NCBI GenBank assembly: GCA_022494885.1
Contig: JAGVSM010004969.1
Coordinates: forward strand, 124,001 to 188,000
DNA: 64,000 bases
Reading direction: 5' to 3'
DNA from: Micrasema longulum
Taxonomy: Eukaryota > Arthropoda > Insecta > Trichoptera > Brachycentridae
The notes beneath the pieces are model-generated. The model worked only from the letters and a program-made list of their open reading frames with translations, was not told where the DNA came from and made no database searches. A program made the position numbers and the translations under genes. Of the stretch, positions 55,601 to 64,000 are shown piece by piece (the stretch's first letter is position 1; every line of letters begins with the position of its first letter).

Positions 55601-58600
55601 ACATTATTTTTTAATTTGACAATGAAGTTTAGTGTTTGAATAATATTAAAATAAATAGAAAAACTCATTAAAAAAAATAGGAGATTATAACATGTCTTGC
55701 AGCTGCTGAGCGCATAGACGGTTGAAATTCTAGACCCTATTTTCAAAAAGTGGGTATTTGAAATTTGATAATATTTACATATTGAAGCTAGATTACCAAT
55801 AGAGTAGATAATTTGTTGAGTTTTCATGCTAAAAGGTAAGCAATAAAAAAATTCAATTCATTTTTCATTTATTAAAAAAATAACATGTACATAACAAACT
55901 AAAATTTAAGGCGTACATATTATAACAAGAAAAAAAATACATTAAAGAAACTTTTGTCAAAGTAGTAGGAGAATCCTGCCCCAGAAAACCTTCGAATACA
56001 TGGAACAGATCAACATCCAGAGCGATGTTGTTCAGCATAGCTGTAGCCCTTCCAACAGGCATAACCATCGGCAGGTTGGTCCTGTATATCGGAATATGAA
56101 ATAATCTATGATGAAGCTGTCTTAGGTAATTATTAGGAACATACAACCCAATGCTCCTCATAATCTCAGGATTATAGACCATACCGCGCAACAATCGATA
56201 AAAATGTATAGTCAAATACACATTCCTTCTAGTCTCTAAACTGTGGTAGCCAAGCATACCCTGGAGGAACTGGGTTGGGTAGAGCCAAGGATAATACCCG
56301 CACTCTCTCATGTAGAGATATCTCAGAAACTTCTTTTGGATTTTCTCTATCATAAGAGAGTACTTTAGTTCAATGGAATGTTAGTAAAAAAACATTTGAA
56401 ATTCCTCCAATGCCACTTGTATAACAGAACTAATTATGCCATTATTGGTTTTGATGTTATATTCAACTTCGCATAGTTTTACTTTGCCTATTTCTTGGTT
56501 TATTACTTTCAAATCATTTTTATTTTATTTTCAGTATTAAGATGTGTTACAGAAGGCTTTGAAACACAACTTTAAAATTATTTTAGAATACTTTTTGACA
56601 TAATTATGAAGTATGGCGTCACAAAAAAGTTTTTTGATTGTATAGGTCGACTCCCCGCAGGCTACATTTATTTATTTCACATCAAAATTTTTTTTTCTTC
56701 TTTTCTACATATTTTTGATTGGCCAACAGTAAAATCAGTTTCTTAATAAGCATGACGGCATGCATGGTTATGATGGGTTGCCAGATTCCCTTTCAATTGA
56801 GAAGTCTTCCAAGTATCAGCCAATTGCTAAATAAGTAAGGCGTTTTATGCAAGTGCGCAGACACGCTGGCTGATGTAAAAGAAATAACTTAAACTCCCTT
56901 TTAGGAACAAACAAAAAAATGACAATGATATTGCTTACTTATTTTTCAGCCGAAAATTTTAGAAAAAGGTGAATAGAAAATTAAAACTTCAAAAAATATT
57001 TACCTCTTCTTGCTTTGATTTGATTTTTTTACTGAAGAGTCCTCCTATTTCATCCTCATTCTCTTCATCTTTAACTGCTGTTGAGAACATCGTTTTAATC
57101 TGTTGCTGTTCTTGCACATAAGATGGCGAAGATGGGCGTGCATTCAGTTCATTTTCATTATCTTCTAAAATAAATATATAATTCAAAATAATTAAACATA
57201 GAGAAACAATATAATTACAATATCTGATTATTTTTTTTGTGTCGTTTGTTTTTTAATCTTCTTCCTCTTCATTTAGATCTGTTGATCTGTTCTGGCAGAA
57301 AGCTGCTACTCTCGGGATGTTGGAATCCAACTGTCCTTCCATCTTTTAGGTAGTTTTCCAGGATGTTTTTTTATTATCATCAAATTCCTGGGCTTAGTTT
57401 TACATTTTTATTAGATTGCAAAACCCCAATCAGTTTCCTTATAAATTACAGAATATTACATTTTATATCTTGTTTAAGGAATAGCACAGGTATTTTTAAA
57501 AGTTAAGGATCTTAAGAAATAGTATAGTTTTTTTAATAAAAAAAACAACACAATCTATAATTTTCAAACAAAAAACCAGTATTTCATTTTCTGTTAACGT
57601 AAATATCTATACAGTTTTTATTAATTGAGTTAGATAAACAATATTTTTTTTTACTCATAATAGAGAGGAGTTCTTATTATTTACTCAAATGTTTCAATTT
57701 TCAGATCATTTTCTAAAAGTCATAAATGACTTGTGCTGGAAAAATGGAAATCGAGTTGTGGTAGAGTGGGATTTGAACCTGAGACTTTTGGCCCATGTGT
57801 CTACAATACTATCACGGGACCACAACCCAATTCATTTATATCCAAATTTATTTTTGCGAATAAACATATCCAACATAAAAACTTGTATATGTAAACTTTG
57901 AGGCTGATGTTCAGCTTAAATGGGTTAAACAAAGGCTATTACCGTCATCATCACTGATTTTTCCGTCCTTTTCGACAATAATTTTTCTATTATAATCCCG
58001 AATAGTCATAGGCTTGTCTTTTGACTTCTTAGTTGACTGAGATCTTCCTGCAGTGTCAAGGGAATCTTTTTGAAAGAATTTCACATTGTTATCATAAATA
58101 CGCGGGTCTTTTTTCTTTAAGCATGACAAGGTTTTAAAAAAATCTCGCTCAAACTCTTCAGTTAGGATGACATCATCGTCATCGTCTTCAGAACTGCTAG
58201 AATCTTCAGATAAAATTGCACTATCTCCGTACTTATTCTTTACTGAAAAATGTAGTTACAGTTATTAGTATAATTACATATTATATAGATAGATATATTA
58301 ACAGAGATGGAAAACATTTTTGAGAAGGGATTATGAAAGTCTAGGGCTTACGACGTGTCATAAGCTGGTTTAAGTGATCAATTTACACACAGTGTATCAT
58401 TCGCCATTGTGCCCAGGCTTTTTTTTAAAGGAATAACCCGCTAAACCTCTATTCTAGAGGCTTGTCAGCAGGTGGGAAAGAAAGGATATGGAAGGAAATT
58501 ATGAATAATACACTACAATACCCATACCAATTGAGAAAAAATGTTTGTTGGATTTTTTCTCGCAACTGGCGGGAATCGAACCCGCGACGTCAGTTTCGCA

Positions 58601-60495
58601 GTTGGCCGTTTAACCAACTGCACTACGGCGCCTGTCAACATTCATATCTGTTCAAATCTTCTATTTATTGCTTTTTGAAAAGTAAATAAAACTGAAACCT
58701 TTATTGCTTTTACCAAATTATTTCACCCACTGGGAATACATGAATACACTTAAATTTTTGTATATCTTTTTGGACCAGTTGATTTGATGAAAAACATTTT
58801 AAATATGTCAAATCTTTGATTCAACGTCCCAGAGAGTATATCAAGATGAGATTTAAAAATGGGCCAATACGATAGATTGATCATGTGGAACAAATGGATG
58901 ATAAAAGTATGGAAAAACAGATATATATCGTGAGAATGAATGGCAACATAGGACGAAGGCAACGAAGAAAGACGTGGCATGATCAGATAAACCAAAATAA
59001 CATGTCTGGTCATGTCAAAAGCAGACGCAATTGAAGGGCATATAAACAAGATGTATGAATGTGGAAAAAGTTAAGAACGCACGTCACGATAGACACACTC
59101 GTCTACCGAGCTTGAGGTTCCTGGCAGGGTCGACGTGGAATATTTATTTTAAAAAGGTAATTTTCACTACAATATTTTATTTTCCCTCTAAAGTACAAGA
59201 CTGATCATGTATTCATGTTAAAAATGTGTAGGATCTAAATATGTCGCATCATATTGTACCTGCTCTAAATTTATTTATTCATTTAAAATAAAATTCGTTT
59301 AGGTACACATTCACTAAATTCTTATGGATTTTTAGGCTGTGCCCGCGTTAAATCATAATAATTAATCAGGTTGTGGTCCCTCGGCCACACTCACGACATG
59401 TGGTCCCAGACTCACAACTCAATGGTCTGTGATTTGAATCCCACTCTACTCCAACATAATTCCAAGTTTCCAATAGGGAGTTCAAAGAGCCTGGATACTG
59501 TTGAGGAGGATACAAAGATGTGTTTTAGTAATTTTGGTGATACCTAGTTGTTGTAATTACCATAACTAACTAACTAACTAACCATCACGCCATTTCCCCA
59601 GAGGGGTAGGCAGAGAGGATAGAACGCCACACCACTCTGTCCTGGCACACTTCCTTTGCTTCCTTCACATTCATACATCTTCTCATGCACGCACGTCGAT
59701 TATTCCGACTTTTCACATGACCACTTTCAAGAATTTGTTGTACTTGATCATGCCATGTCTTTCTCGGCCTTCCTCGACTTCTACAACCAGACACATTCGC
59801 ATCATAAATCTTTTTAGCCGTTCTTTCATCATTCATTCGCTCCACATGACCGAACCATCGCAAAAGACCTTTCTTAATTTTGTCGATAATGCTTTAACTC
59901 AGCCTTGCATTCTGCTCTAATTTCGACATTAGGGCACCTATCATACATTGTTTTTCCGCACATTCGCCTGAGGGATCGCATTTCAACAGCATTCAGTCTA
60001 CTTTCGTCCCTTTTTTTCCAACTCCATGCTTCGCTTCCATACATTAGGGTTGGTACCAGAACTCCATTATGAACTGCTAATTTAGCCTCTTGCGATAGAC
60101 ACTTATTTGTTACGACAGACTTTAAGGCACCATTAACTCTGTTACCGGCACTAATTACCATACGAAATAATAAAACAAAAAATCTAAATATAATTTTTAA
60201 ATCTTTCTAATTTATCACGTGAATATAGAAAACGAAGTAGACAAATAATAAGTTTTCATCAAAGCAGGTTTATTTCTACAAAACAACCTTCTTTAATTAG
60301 GTAAAAAACAAAACTATATACAAAGTACAGAAATTGACAATCATACCATTATAAATTACATGCATAAGGGATTTTCTTACATTTCAACAACTCTTCTTTA
60401 CGCCGCAATGTGTTATACTTCTTAACATATTCAGAGTTCGCTTTGAAAGTAACTTCATTGTCCGAATCATCATCATCAAATAATTGTTTGTCCAT
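46676..60495 (-). CDS. KRI1: KRI1 homologue, nucleolar ribosome-biogenesis factor, complete, 11 exons
   Basis: Kri1 (Krr1-interacting protein) is a nucleolar protein needed for pre-rRNA processing and 40S subunit assembly. Exons (right to left): 60381-60495, 57943-58242, 57004-57164, 54226-54386, 53988-54147, 52053-52265, 51716-51854, 50425-50507, 49897-50178, 48153-48322, 46676-47411. All junctions are GT-AG and in phase, giving 839 aa (human about 700). Seen in order: acidic N-terminus, FERDFFKTLSCLKKKDPRIY, a Glu-rich segment, YREWIGGQ, FLRDYFLNQRFKED, the family hallmark IKRYPRTLEHSLRRKDDKR, a Lys/Glu coiled segment, then the C-terminal domain FAQYLDEYYKLDCEDVIGD and PCRFKYREVPPLDYGL. A long Lys-rich tail (exon 11) follows and the conserved end is GLNPKKYRSFMKFKKY. 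The extra length lies mainly in the Lys-rich tail. Most introns carry mobile elements; no exon is interrupted. Confidence 0.95.
47593..47944. mobile_element. Tigger-like MITE, 352 bp, in KRI1 intron 10
   Basis: Inverted ends CAGTAAGGTCTCGACAATCC (left) and GGATTAGCGAGGCCCTACTA (right), flanked by TA on both sides, with repeated TCCGGA-containing subterminal blocks. It is more GC-rich than its surroundings. This matches the structure of pogo/Tigger non-autonomous elements. The open frame inside has no recognisable domain. Confidence 0.8.
48366..48728 (+). mobile_element. AATGAGGAAGTTCAGC-family transposon with inverted ends, in KRI1 intron 9
   Basis: Left end AATGAGGAAGTTTAGC, right end ACTGAACTTCCTTATT. 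TTAA occurs at both edges, which could be a TTAA target duplication, but the family's 25474-25873 copy does not show it clearly. Non-coding. Relatives: 5503-5795 and 25474-25873. Confidence 0.65.
49300..49395. repeat. (TTA)n and homopolymer tracts in KRI1 intron 9
   Basis: A short (TTA)n run at about 49302-49318, T-rich sequence, then a run of about 15 A at about 49384. Simple sequence only. Confidence 0.7.
50556..51080 (+). mobile_element. Pogo/Tigger-like element with CENP-B-type DNA-binding-domain remnant, in KRI1 intron 7
   Basis: 525 bp with inverted ends (CAACCGAACTCGGTTATAAC left; GTAATAATCAAGTTCGACTG right), TA at both flanks and internal ATAACGAG repeats. On the plus strand at about 50749-50850 it reads FDEALFQWFCTQKHAG and then IDGPILKAQAEKFAK. 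This is the second helix-turn-helix (CENP-B/Tc5 type) of pogo/Tigger transposases, whose consensus includes W...R..G..I.G.....A..FA. The catalytic DDE domain has been deleted. Confidence 0.8.
51240..51345. repeat. Half of a GAAACCGGT-core hairpin repeat
   Basis: Contains ACTCGAAACCGGTCGATGTA with A/T-rich flanks that pair only weakly (TATAAAC / GTTTATA). It looks like a decayed relative of the hairpins at 33731-33854 and 53075-53233. In KRI1 intron 7. Confidence 0.4.
53075..53233. repeat. Near-perfect 70-bp-arm hairpin inside the pogo-like element
   Basis: Left arm 53075-53144 and right arm 53164-53233 are reverse complements over about 70 bp with only one or so mismatches (ACTGG against ACCGG near the centre) and a 19-bp loop. 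Core TTTCGCCGACTGGTTTCAAA / TTTGAAACCGGTCGGCGAAA. Confidence 0.9.
53843..53900. repeat. 15-bp tandem repeat at the transposon's right end
   Basis: The unit AACGTAAAATCGAGG is repeated about four times (last unit AACGTAAACACGAGG), directly before the right terminal inverted repeat of the 52733-53912 element. The sister copy at 8518-9617 has one unit. Confidence 0.9.
54815..54929. repeat. 30-bp-arm perfect hairpin in KRI1 intron 3
   Basis: Left arm 54815-54844 (ATACTTTAATCCACAAATTT...) and right arm 54900-54929 are exact complements. The 55-bp loop contains GTGACCGGTTTCATCG, again a CCGGTTTC core, and CTGTCGCGACA. Confidence 0.9.
55285..55480 (-). mobile_element. Mariner transposase remnant, internally deleted
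   Basis: Minus strand: LRKLGWEVLMHPPYSPDLA followed by PSDHNLF (the mariner catalytic D34D region). It then jumps, with loss of intervening sequence, to the C-terminal SRW.QVIEQNGAY block with stops. Inactive; in KRI1 intron 3. It belongs to mariner proper. Confidence 0.85.
55490..55545 (-). mobile_element. 3' end of the L2-like LINE family
   Basis: TTTTTGTGAAAATCACCTCA and GGGCACTGTACAATAAATAA match the 3' end of the minus-strand LINE at 62600-63146 (AAAATCACTTCAAGGGCGCT). Short relic only. Confidence 0.5.
55865..56353 (-). mobile_element. LINE polyprotein C-terminal fragment
   Basis: A 162-codon minus-strand frame starting IEKIQKKFLRYLYM, then GYHSLETRRNVYLTIHFYRL, MRSIGLYVPNN and FHIPIYRTN, with ALDVDLFHVFEGFL. 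This is the region after reverse transcriptase in insect jockey-like or related LINEs (the usual IERVQ.RFLRF opening). It is unusually intact for a fragment but lacks the reverse transcriptase itself. In KRI1 intron 3, same strand as KRI1; it is not a KRI1 exon (phase and family do not fit). Confidence 0.75.
57660..57840 (-). mobile_element. SINE family S1 copy in KRI1 intron 2
   Basis: Near full length: tail side TTCTTATTATTTACTCAAAT, body AAATCGAGTTGTGGTAGAGT, decayed B box GGGATTTGAACC, and head ending ATCACGGGACCACAACCC. Confidence 0.75.
58303..58825 (+). mobile_element. M1 element interrupted by a second SINE (S2)
   Basis: M1 left part (AGAGATGGAAAACATTTTTG; GAGAAGGGATTATG) from 58303, interrupted by S2 at about 58412-58632, resuming with AACTGAAACCTTTATTGC and TTGGACCAGTTGATTTGATG to about 58825. 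In KRI1 intron 1. Confidence 0.65.
58412..58632 (-). mobile_element. tRNA-headed SINE, family S2
   Basis: Minus strand from 58632: GGCGCCGTAGTGCAGTTGGT (A box), then GTCGCGGGTTCGATTCCCGC (B box with an intact 5-bp T stem). An unrelated body follows (AGAAAAAATCCAACAAACAT ...) and an A-rich 3' end (plus-strand T run near 58422). The sequence that should close the acceptor stem (CAGTTGC) does not pair with GGCGCCG, so it is a SINE and not a functional tRNA gene. Confidence 0.8.
58826..59075 (+). mobile_element. RTE-like LINE C-terminal fragment, plus strand
   Basis: Degenerate version of the 59563-60165 element in the opposite orientation: IDHVEQMDDKSMEKQIY-like then [12 protein letters not shown] and MSGHVKSRRN-like coding, with frameshifts and stops. 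In KRI1 intron 1. Confidence 0.6.
59370..59480 (+). mobile_element. SINE family S1, 3'-truncated copy
   Basis: Head CAGGTTGTGGTCCCTCGGCC, decayed B box TGATTTGAATCCCACTCTAC, body to CCAAGTTTCCAATAGG, then unrelated sequence. In KRI1 intron 1. Confidence 0.65.
59563..60165 (-). mobile_element. RTE-like LINE 3' end with (GTTA)n tail
   Basis: Minus strand: AVHNGVLVPTLMYGSEAW, RLNAVEMRSLRRMCGKT, then after a frameshift near 59874 [38 protein letters not shown] and [16 protein letters not shown] with a TGA stop at 59585. Only three bases later the element ends in a GTTA tandem tail (plus strand about 59563-59583). Lack of a 3' UTR and a simple-repeat tail are RTE-clade traits. The reverse transcriptase core is absent. 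In KRI1 intron 1, same strand. Confidence 0.8.
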
Positions 60496-61060
60496 TTTAA
60501 ACCCCTATTAATTTTGACAGAATAACTTGATCATAAAATGATCAAATACCCATTCAATATTTTTGTAACAAAAAACATCAACGTGCCATAACATGCGAGT
60601 TAATTCATTTTTACTAATCGCAAGCTTAGGATTTCGGGCTAACACGTAGACGTAGCACAAGCACCGAAGCACGTGCAATTCGATAAGTGACAGCCACAGA
60701 TTAATTAAAACAGAACAAAGTGACATTGACATTTGACGCAGACATAACCACAAACTAGAATAGAAAAGGTGCAGATCAGATGTGAATTTTTGAAATTTAA
60801 TTTTTATATTGTCTCTCAAAATTTAGACGTATAAAAAAAATCATAAATTCCATGTATTAGTTGACAAATACTTAAAAAAGTGTTTGCCCATCCCTTGTTT
60901 ATATTTAATTGTATTCTCCATCTCTATTGGCGTATCTACTTCCTAATAATATAATTTATTTCAGTATCGCTCATCAGATTAGATTTAAGTTTTCTTTATT
61001 TTCTTTTGGGCTTTAAATTCATTTTGTTTTAATTAGAATTATATTATCATGATGGGGAAT
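60496..61060. promoter_or_regulatory. 5' flank of KRI1
   Basis: Directly upstream of the KRI1 start codon. It must contain the KRI1 5' UTR and promoter, but no core element can be assigned. The 103-codon minus-strand frame at 60508-60819 shows no domain and ends just before the KRI1 ATG, so it is probably incidental. Confidence 0.4.
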
Positions 61061-61330
61061 AAAAATGGGAACACATGGCGAAGGAACTTTTATTCCACAT
61101 ATCCAAAAAAGGCACCAGGAAGACGCGATCTTCCAAATTCATCTCAAGTTTTCGTTCGGCGGATGTTCCCGCTTTCTGTCAGTTAGCGGAGAGACGGACA
61201 GCTTCCGTCTATTCATACGTGCGAACGCGGAACTTGATGATTTTTCACAGCCTCTGAGATGATCGAATCTCGTCTATAAATTTTCTCATCGCCCACTCTC
61301 CAAATACCCAAAAACTCCCCCAGTAAACAC
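61061..61330. other. Isolated GC-richer segment of unknown nature
   Basis: About 250 bp with clearly higher G+C and several CpG, inside very AT-rich DNA. Overlapping plus-strand frames of 65 and 60 codons traverse it without a recognisable motif. It ends near a run of nine or so C at about 61360. It could be an exon of an unseen gene, a decayed transposon or a regulatory island. Confidence 0.35.
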
Positions 61331-61399
61331 ATTTATGTTTCCATATTATTATTTTACCCCCCCCCCCGTGATAATCGCCATCGGACAGTAATTTAATTA

Positions 61400-62595
61400 G
61401 CTAACTTTAAATATTTTTTAAGAGCGCACAATTTTTTTATAAATGTCGTGTTTGTCTAAAAAAATTTTCAAAAATCCTTTTGAGACGGTGCTGTAGCGTC
61501 GTGTTACATTAAGTAAGGTACTATGTTTTTTTAATGCATACAAACATAATACCAGATGTATATATTATTTAATAGCCTGTTTTCCAAAAATTAATCGTAT
61601 AATTTGGTCTTGTTATGCCTGTTATTACTACATATGAAACCTTTATTTTTATAAATAAGGGAGATAGGTTTGTCATCTCTTATATTCTATGTAGACAAGC
61701 GTTACATCATAGCCACACAAGGGTAAAGTTTTTTGCAGTTAATTTTTTACGGTTAATTACCATAAAGCAATATTATTTCATGAAACTGCCATTTGCCTAG
61801 CTTAATAAAACTGGAGTGGATTAGCTTGAAGTCTTACATGTAGATCGTTTTTTTAGTACAATAGTTTTACCTTTTTAAAAATTGTTCTTGATTGTAACAT
61901 TTTTTAATGCGTTTTTAAAAATTAAAGTGCTGTTTTAAATATAATAAAAAAAGGAAAATAACAATTAAATTTTCATTTTTAAACGCCTAATGTAGATTTT
62001 TTATCTCATTGTATCAAACCAAAAGATATAGTGAATATATCGATTTTTAATAATAACTACCAAATGTTATTATTAAGTAGTAATCTAGATATTCGTCGTA
62101 AATATCAATATGCTGATAAGAGTATATGTTTAAAACTTTTCATTTTACCTAAAAAAAAAGTATTGCTATCATTTTTACCAACATTCTTTACTTTTTGTAT
62201 TTTTTACGAGATCGATTTTCTTCACTTTGTCTGTGTTTTATCTTGTCATTCATTGTAATCTGTGGTCATTAGAGATGAAAATAATCGACTAAATTTACTA
62301 ATCGAACGATTAGTAATCGAATAAAAGAAATAATCGAACTAATCATTCGAATGTATCATTCATTTCCGGTATACCATAGACAATAGACACAGAAATTTAT
62401 TCAAAGACATACTGCGTTTTTCGGGAGAAATATCCATGCTTTGGGAATGCTAGGTACTTTTTTTATTTTATAAGAAAGAGCCTTCTACCAAAATGTGATA
62501 ACACCGGCCAAAAACAAGTGACATAGATTTACAAATTAAAATTAAAAACAACACAAATAAACAGGAATAACAATATGAACACAAGCAAAAAACGA
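61400..62595. other. AT-rich intergenic sequence, nothing recognised
   Basis: Small AT-rich open frames only, plus a short cluster of AATCGA motifs at about 62285-62350. No gene, SINE or transposon terminus that I can identify. Confidence 0.4.
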
Positions 62596-62599
62596 TACC

Positions 62600-63150
62600 T
62601 ACAATAATAAATAATAATAAAAATAATAAATTTTGACAATTTTTATAGCGCCGTTTTCATGAAAAATCACTTCAAGGGCGCTGTACATTATACTTAATTC
62701 TATCAGCTTACTCTTAATTACTATTCACTAACTCACCAATTTCATACATTACCCATACACATATGTATTCCTTTTAAGAAGTAGCACTTTTCAAATCAGG
62801 AAACGATTTCACAAACAAATGAGTTTTTATTTTTTTTTCTAAAAAGTGATTCTGTTGCACAATTTTGTAGTTCTGAAGGTAAGGCATTCCACGCCAAAGG
62901 TCCGGCTATTGCAAAAGCTCTATCACCAAATTTGGAACTCTGGTTGCGTAATTGGGGTAGTATCACCTTCCCTACAGCAAAACAGGAGGCTGAGCGGAGA
63001 GTGAGGCGCCTATCTGCCAACTCATCTGGAATGCAGAGTTCCTTAAGGTATTGGGGAGCCGTGTTTTGCATTGTTTTATACATTAACCAACACAGCTTAT
63101 ACTCAACCCTTTCAGTAAAACGTAGCCAGTGCAGACTTTGAAGCAAATGT
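62600..63150 (-). mobile_element. L2/CR1-like LINE 3' end
   Basis: Minus strand: [31 protein letters not shown] and LAWNALPSELQNCATESLF in one 116-codon frame. A 3' region (GCGCTGTAC side) and an (ATT)n tail follow at about 62605-62632. It is the same family as 1433-2295, with closely similar protein sequence. Only the last fifth of the element is present. Confidence 0.8.
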
Positions 63151-64000
63151 GTATGAAAACTTCAAGTTAGTTACATTCTAGAATATTTTCAAATGTTTTG
63201 AATTTTTATTTTACTTAAACTAATAATATTATATGAAAAACAGAAGTCACATTCTAATACGGATTTTATTTCTAAAAAGCCGGGACGTGAATACGAAAAA
63301 AGTCGTGTGTTTATCGTAAAAAACCCTAATAAAAAGTAATACAAAAAATAAAATAAAAAAAACAAATTAATACTGATTTTCAAACAAACAAATGGGAAAA
63401 TAGAGGCATGGTTTGAAAATTAAAAAATACCACCCGTGGATCAATAAATTATAAACCTACATAGGTAGGTCCCTCGGTTTGTTTTTTTTTTTAAACTATG
63501 GCCTTTAAGGGTTTAATGTGAACCATGATCCTTACTTTATGGTATTTAGAATATTTACATGGGTTTAATTATAGTCTATGGTTATGATTACTTGACATAA
63601 CCTAATATTTATCAGCCAAACAAAAAAATGAAAAAAAAAATAATTTTGTTTCATTTTTATTGTTTAGGTCACGCATGTAAAACTACAATCAGCTGTTATT
63701 GTGTTGATATTTCAGATCGGATGGATTTGATATAAATTTTATTATTATTAAGTACACAAATAGGCTAGCAGCAGACCTATAAACAAACGTCACTTTATTT
63801 TATTGCTATTTTTATTGTTAAATGATGCACTTTATAAATTAATTATATCAATATACATTTTTATTTTACCTGTACTGACATAACTACAAAAAAAACAAGC
63901 ATTTTATCACGTCTGCCAGATCCCAGCGCCTATTACGTCATAACGAATTAGTTGGCGATGAAAGTAGTCGAATGAAAGTAGTCGGCGTAAAGCTCGCCCA
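63151..64000. other. Right-hand flank, no gene recognised
   Basis: AT-rich with homopolymer tracts. The last 100 bp (63900-64000) become less AT-rich and contain two GAAAGTAGTCG-type repeats, perhaps the start of something outside the window. Confidence 0.35.

Noticed and set aside
55865..56353. Could this long minus-strand frame be an extra KRI1 exon?
   Set aside because: It matches LINE C-terminal sequence, and KRI1 exons 3 and 4 already join in phase without it.
58560..58632. Possible tRNA gene on the minus strand with a clean T arm
   Set aside because: The acceptor stem does not close (GGCGCCG against CAGTTGC), the anticodon arm is poor and a SINE body with an A-rich 3' end is attached, so it is a tRNA-derived SINE.
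60508..60819. 103-codon minus-strand frame just upstream of KRI1
   Set aside because: No family resemblance and it stops immediately before the KRI1 ATG; more likely 5' flank or 5' UTR sequence.
1..64000. A previously undescribed multi-gene system
   Set aside because: All six genes are conserved single housekeeping or metabolic genes, with no shared novel domain or clustering beyond the nested and divergent arrangements reported.

Overview
This is nuclear DNA of an animal, most likely an insect. It is AT-rich, its genes are split by GT-AG introns, and every recognisable protein is a conserved animal orthologue. A lepidopteran is plausible, because a full DHCR24-type sterol reductase fits phytosterol-dealkylating insects. 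The sequence alone does not settle the order. There is nothing prokaryotic or viral-genome-like, and no CRISPR array, operon or riboswitch. I rebuilt six protein-coding genes exon by exon, with reading phase maintained across every junction.

Layout, left to right. (1) 639-11759 (+): the last six coding exons of a mitochondrial-type 3-ketoacyl-CoA thiolase (ACAA2); its 5' end lies outside the window. (2) 13317-36558 (-): complete CPSF3/CPSF73, the pre-mRNA 3'-end endonuclease, 16 exons, 682 aa. (3) 22561-28433 (+): complete DHCR24, three coding exons, nested antisense inside intron 8 of CPSF3. (4) 36901-42362 (+): complete CNOT11 of the CCR4-NOT deadenylase complex, nine exons, 476 aa, divergent from CPSF3 with only 342 bp between start codons. 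(5) 44991-45508 (-): complete BRICK1/HSPC300 of the WAVE complex, three exons, 78 aa. (6) 46676-60495 (-): complete KRI1, a ribosome-biogenesis factor, 11 exons, 839 aa. The 3.5 kb to the right of KRI1 holds no recognisable gene apart from a LINE fragment.

The genes form no single pathway. CPSF3 (which creates the end that receives poly(A)) and CNOT11 (part of the complex that removes poly(A)) are functionally related and probably share one bidirectional promoter region.

Much of the rest is decayed mobile DNA in introns and intergenic gaps. It includes LINE 3' fragments of several types (L2/CR1-like, RTE-like, jockey-like), a tRNA-derived SINE family with about eight copies, and a second tRNA-headed SINE. 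It also includes mariner and pogo/Tigger-like non-autonomous elements, a repeat family with long inverted arms present six or seven times, and near-perfect foldback hairpins. The original observations are mostly in this repeat layer and in the nested and divergent gene arrangements. I found no convincing new molecular system.
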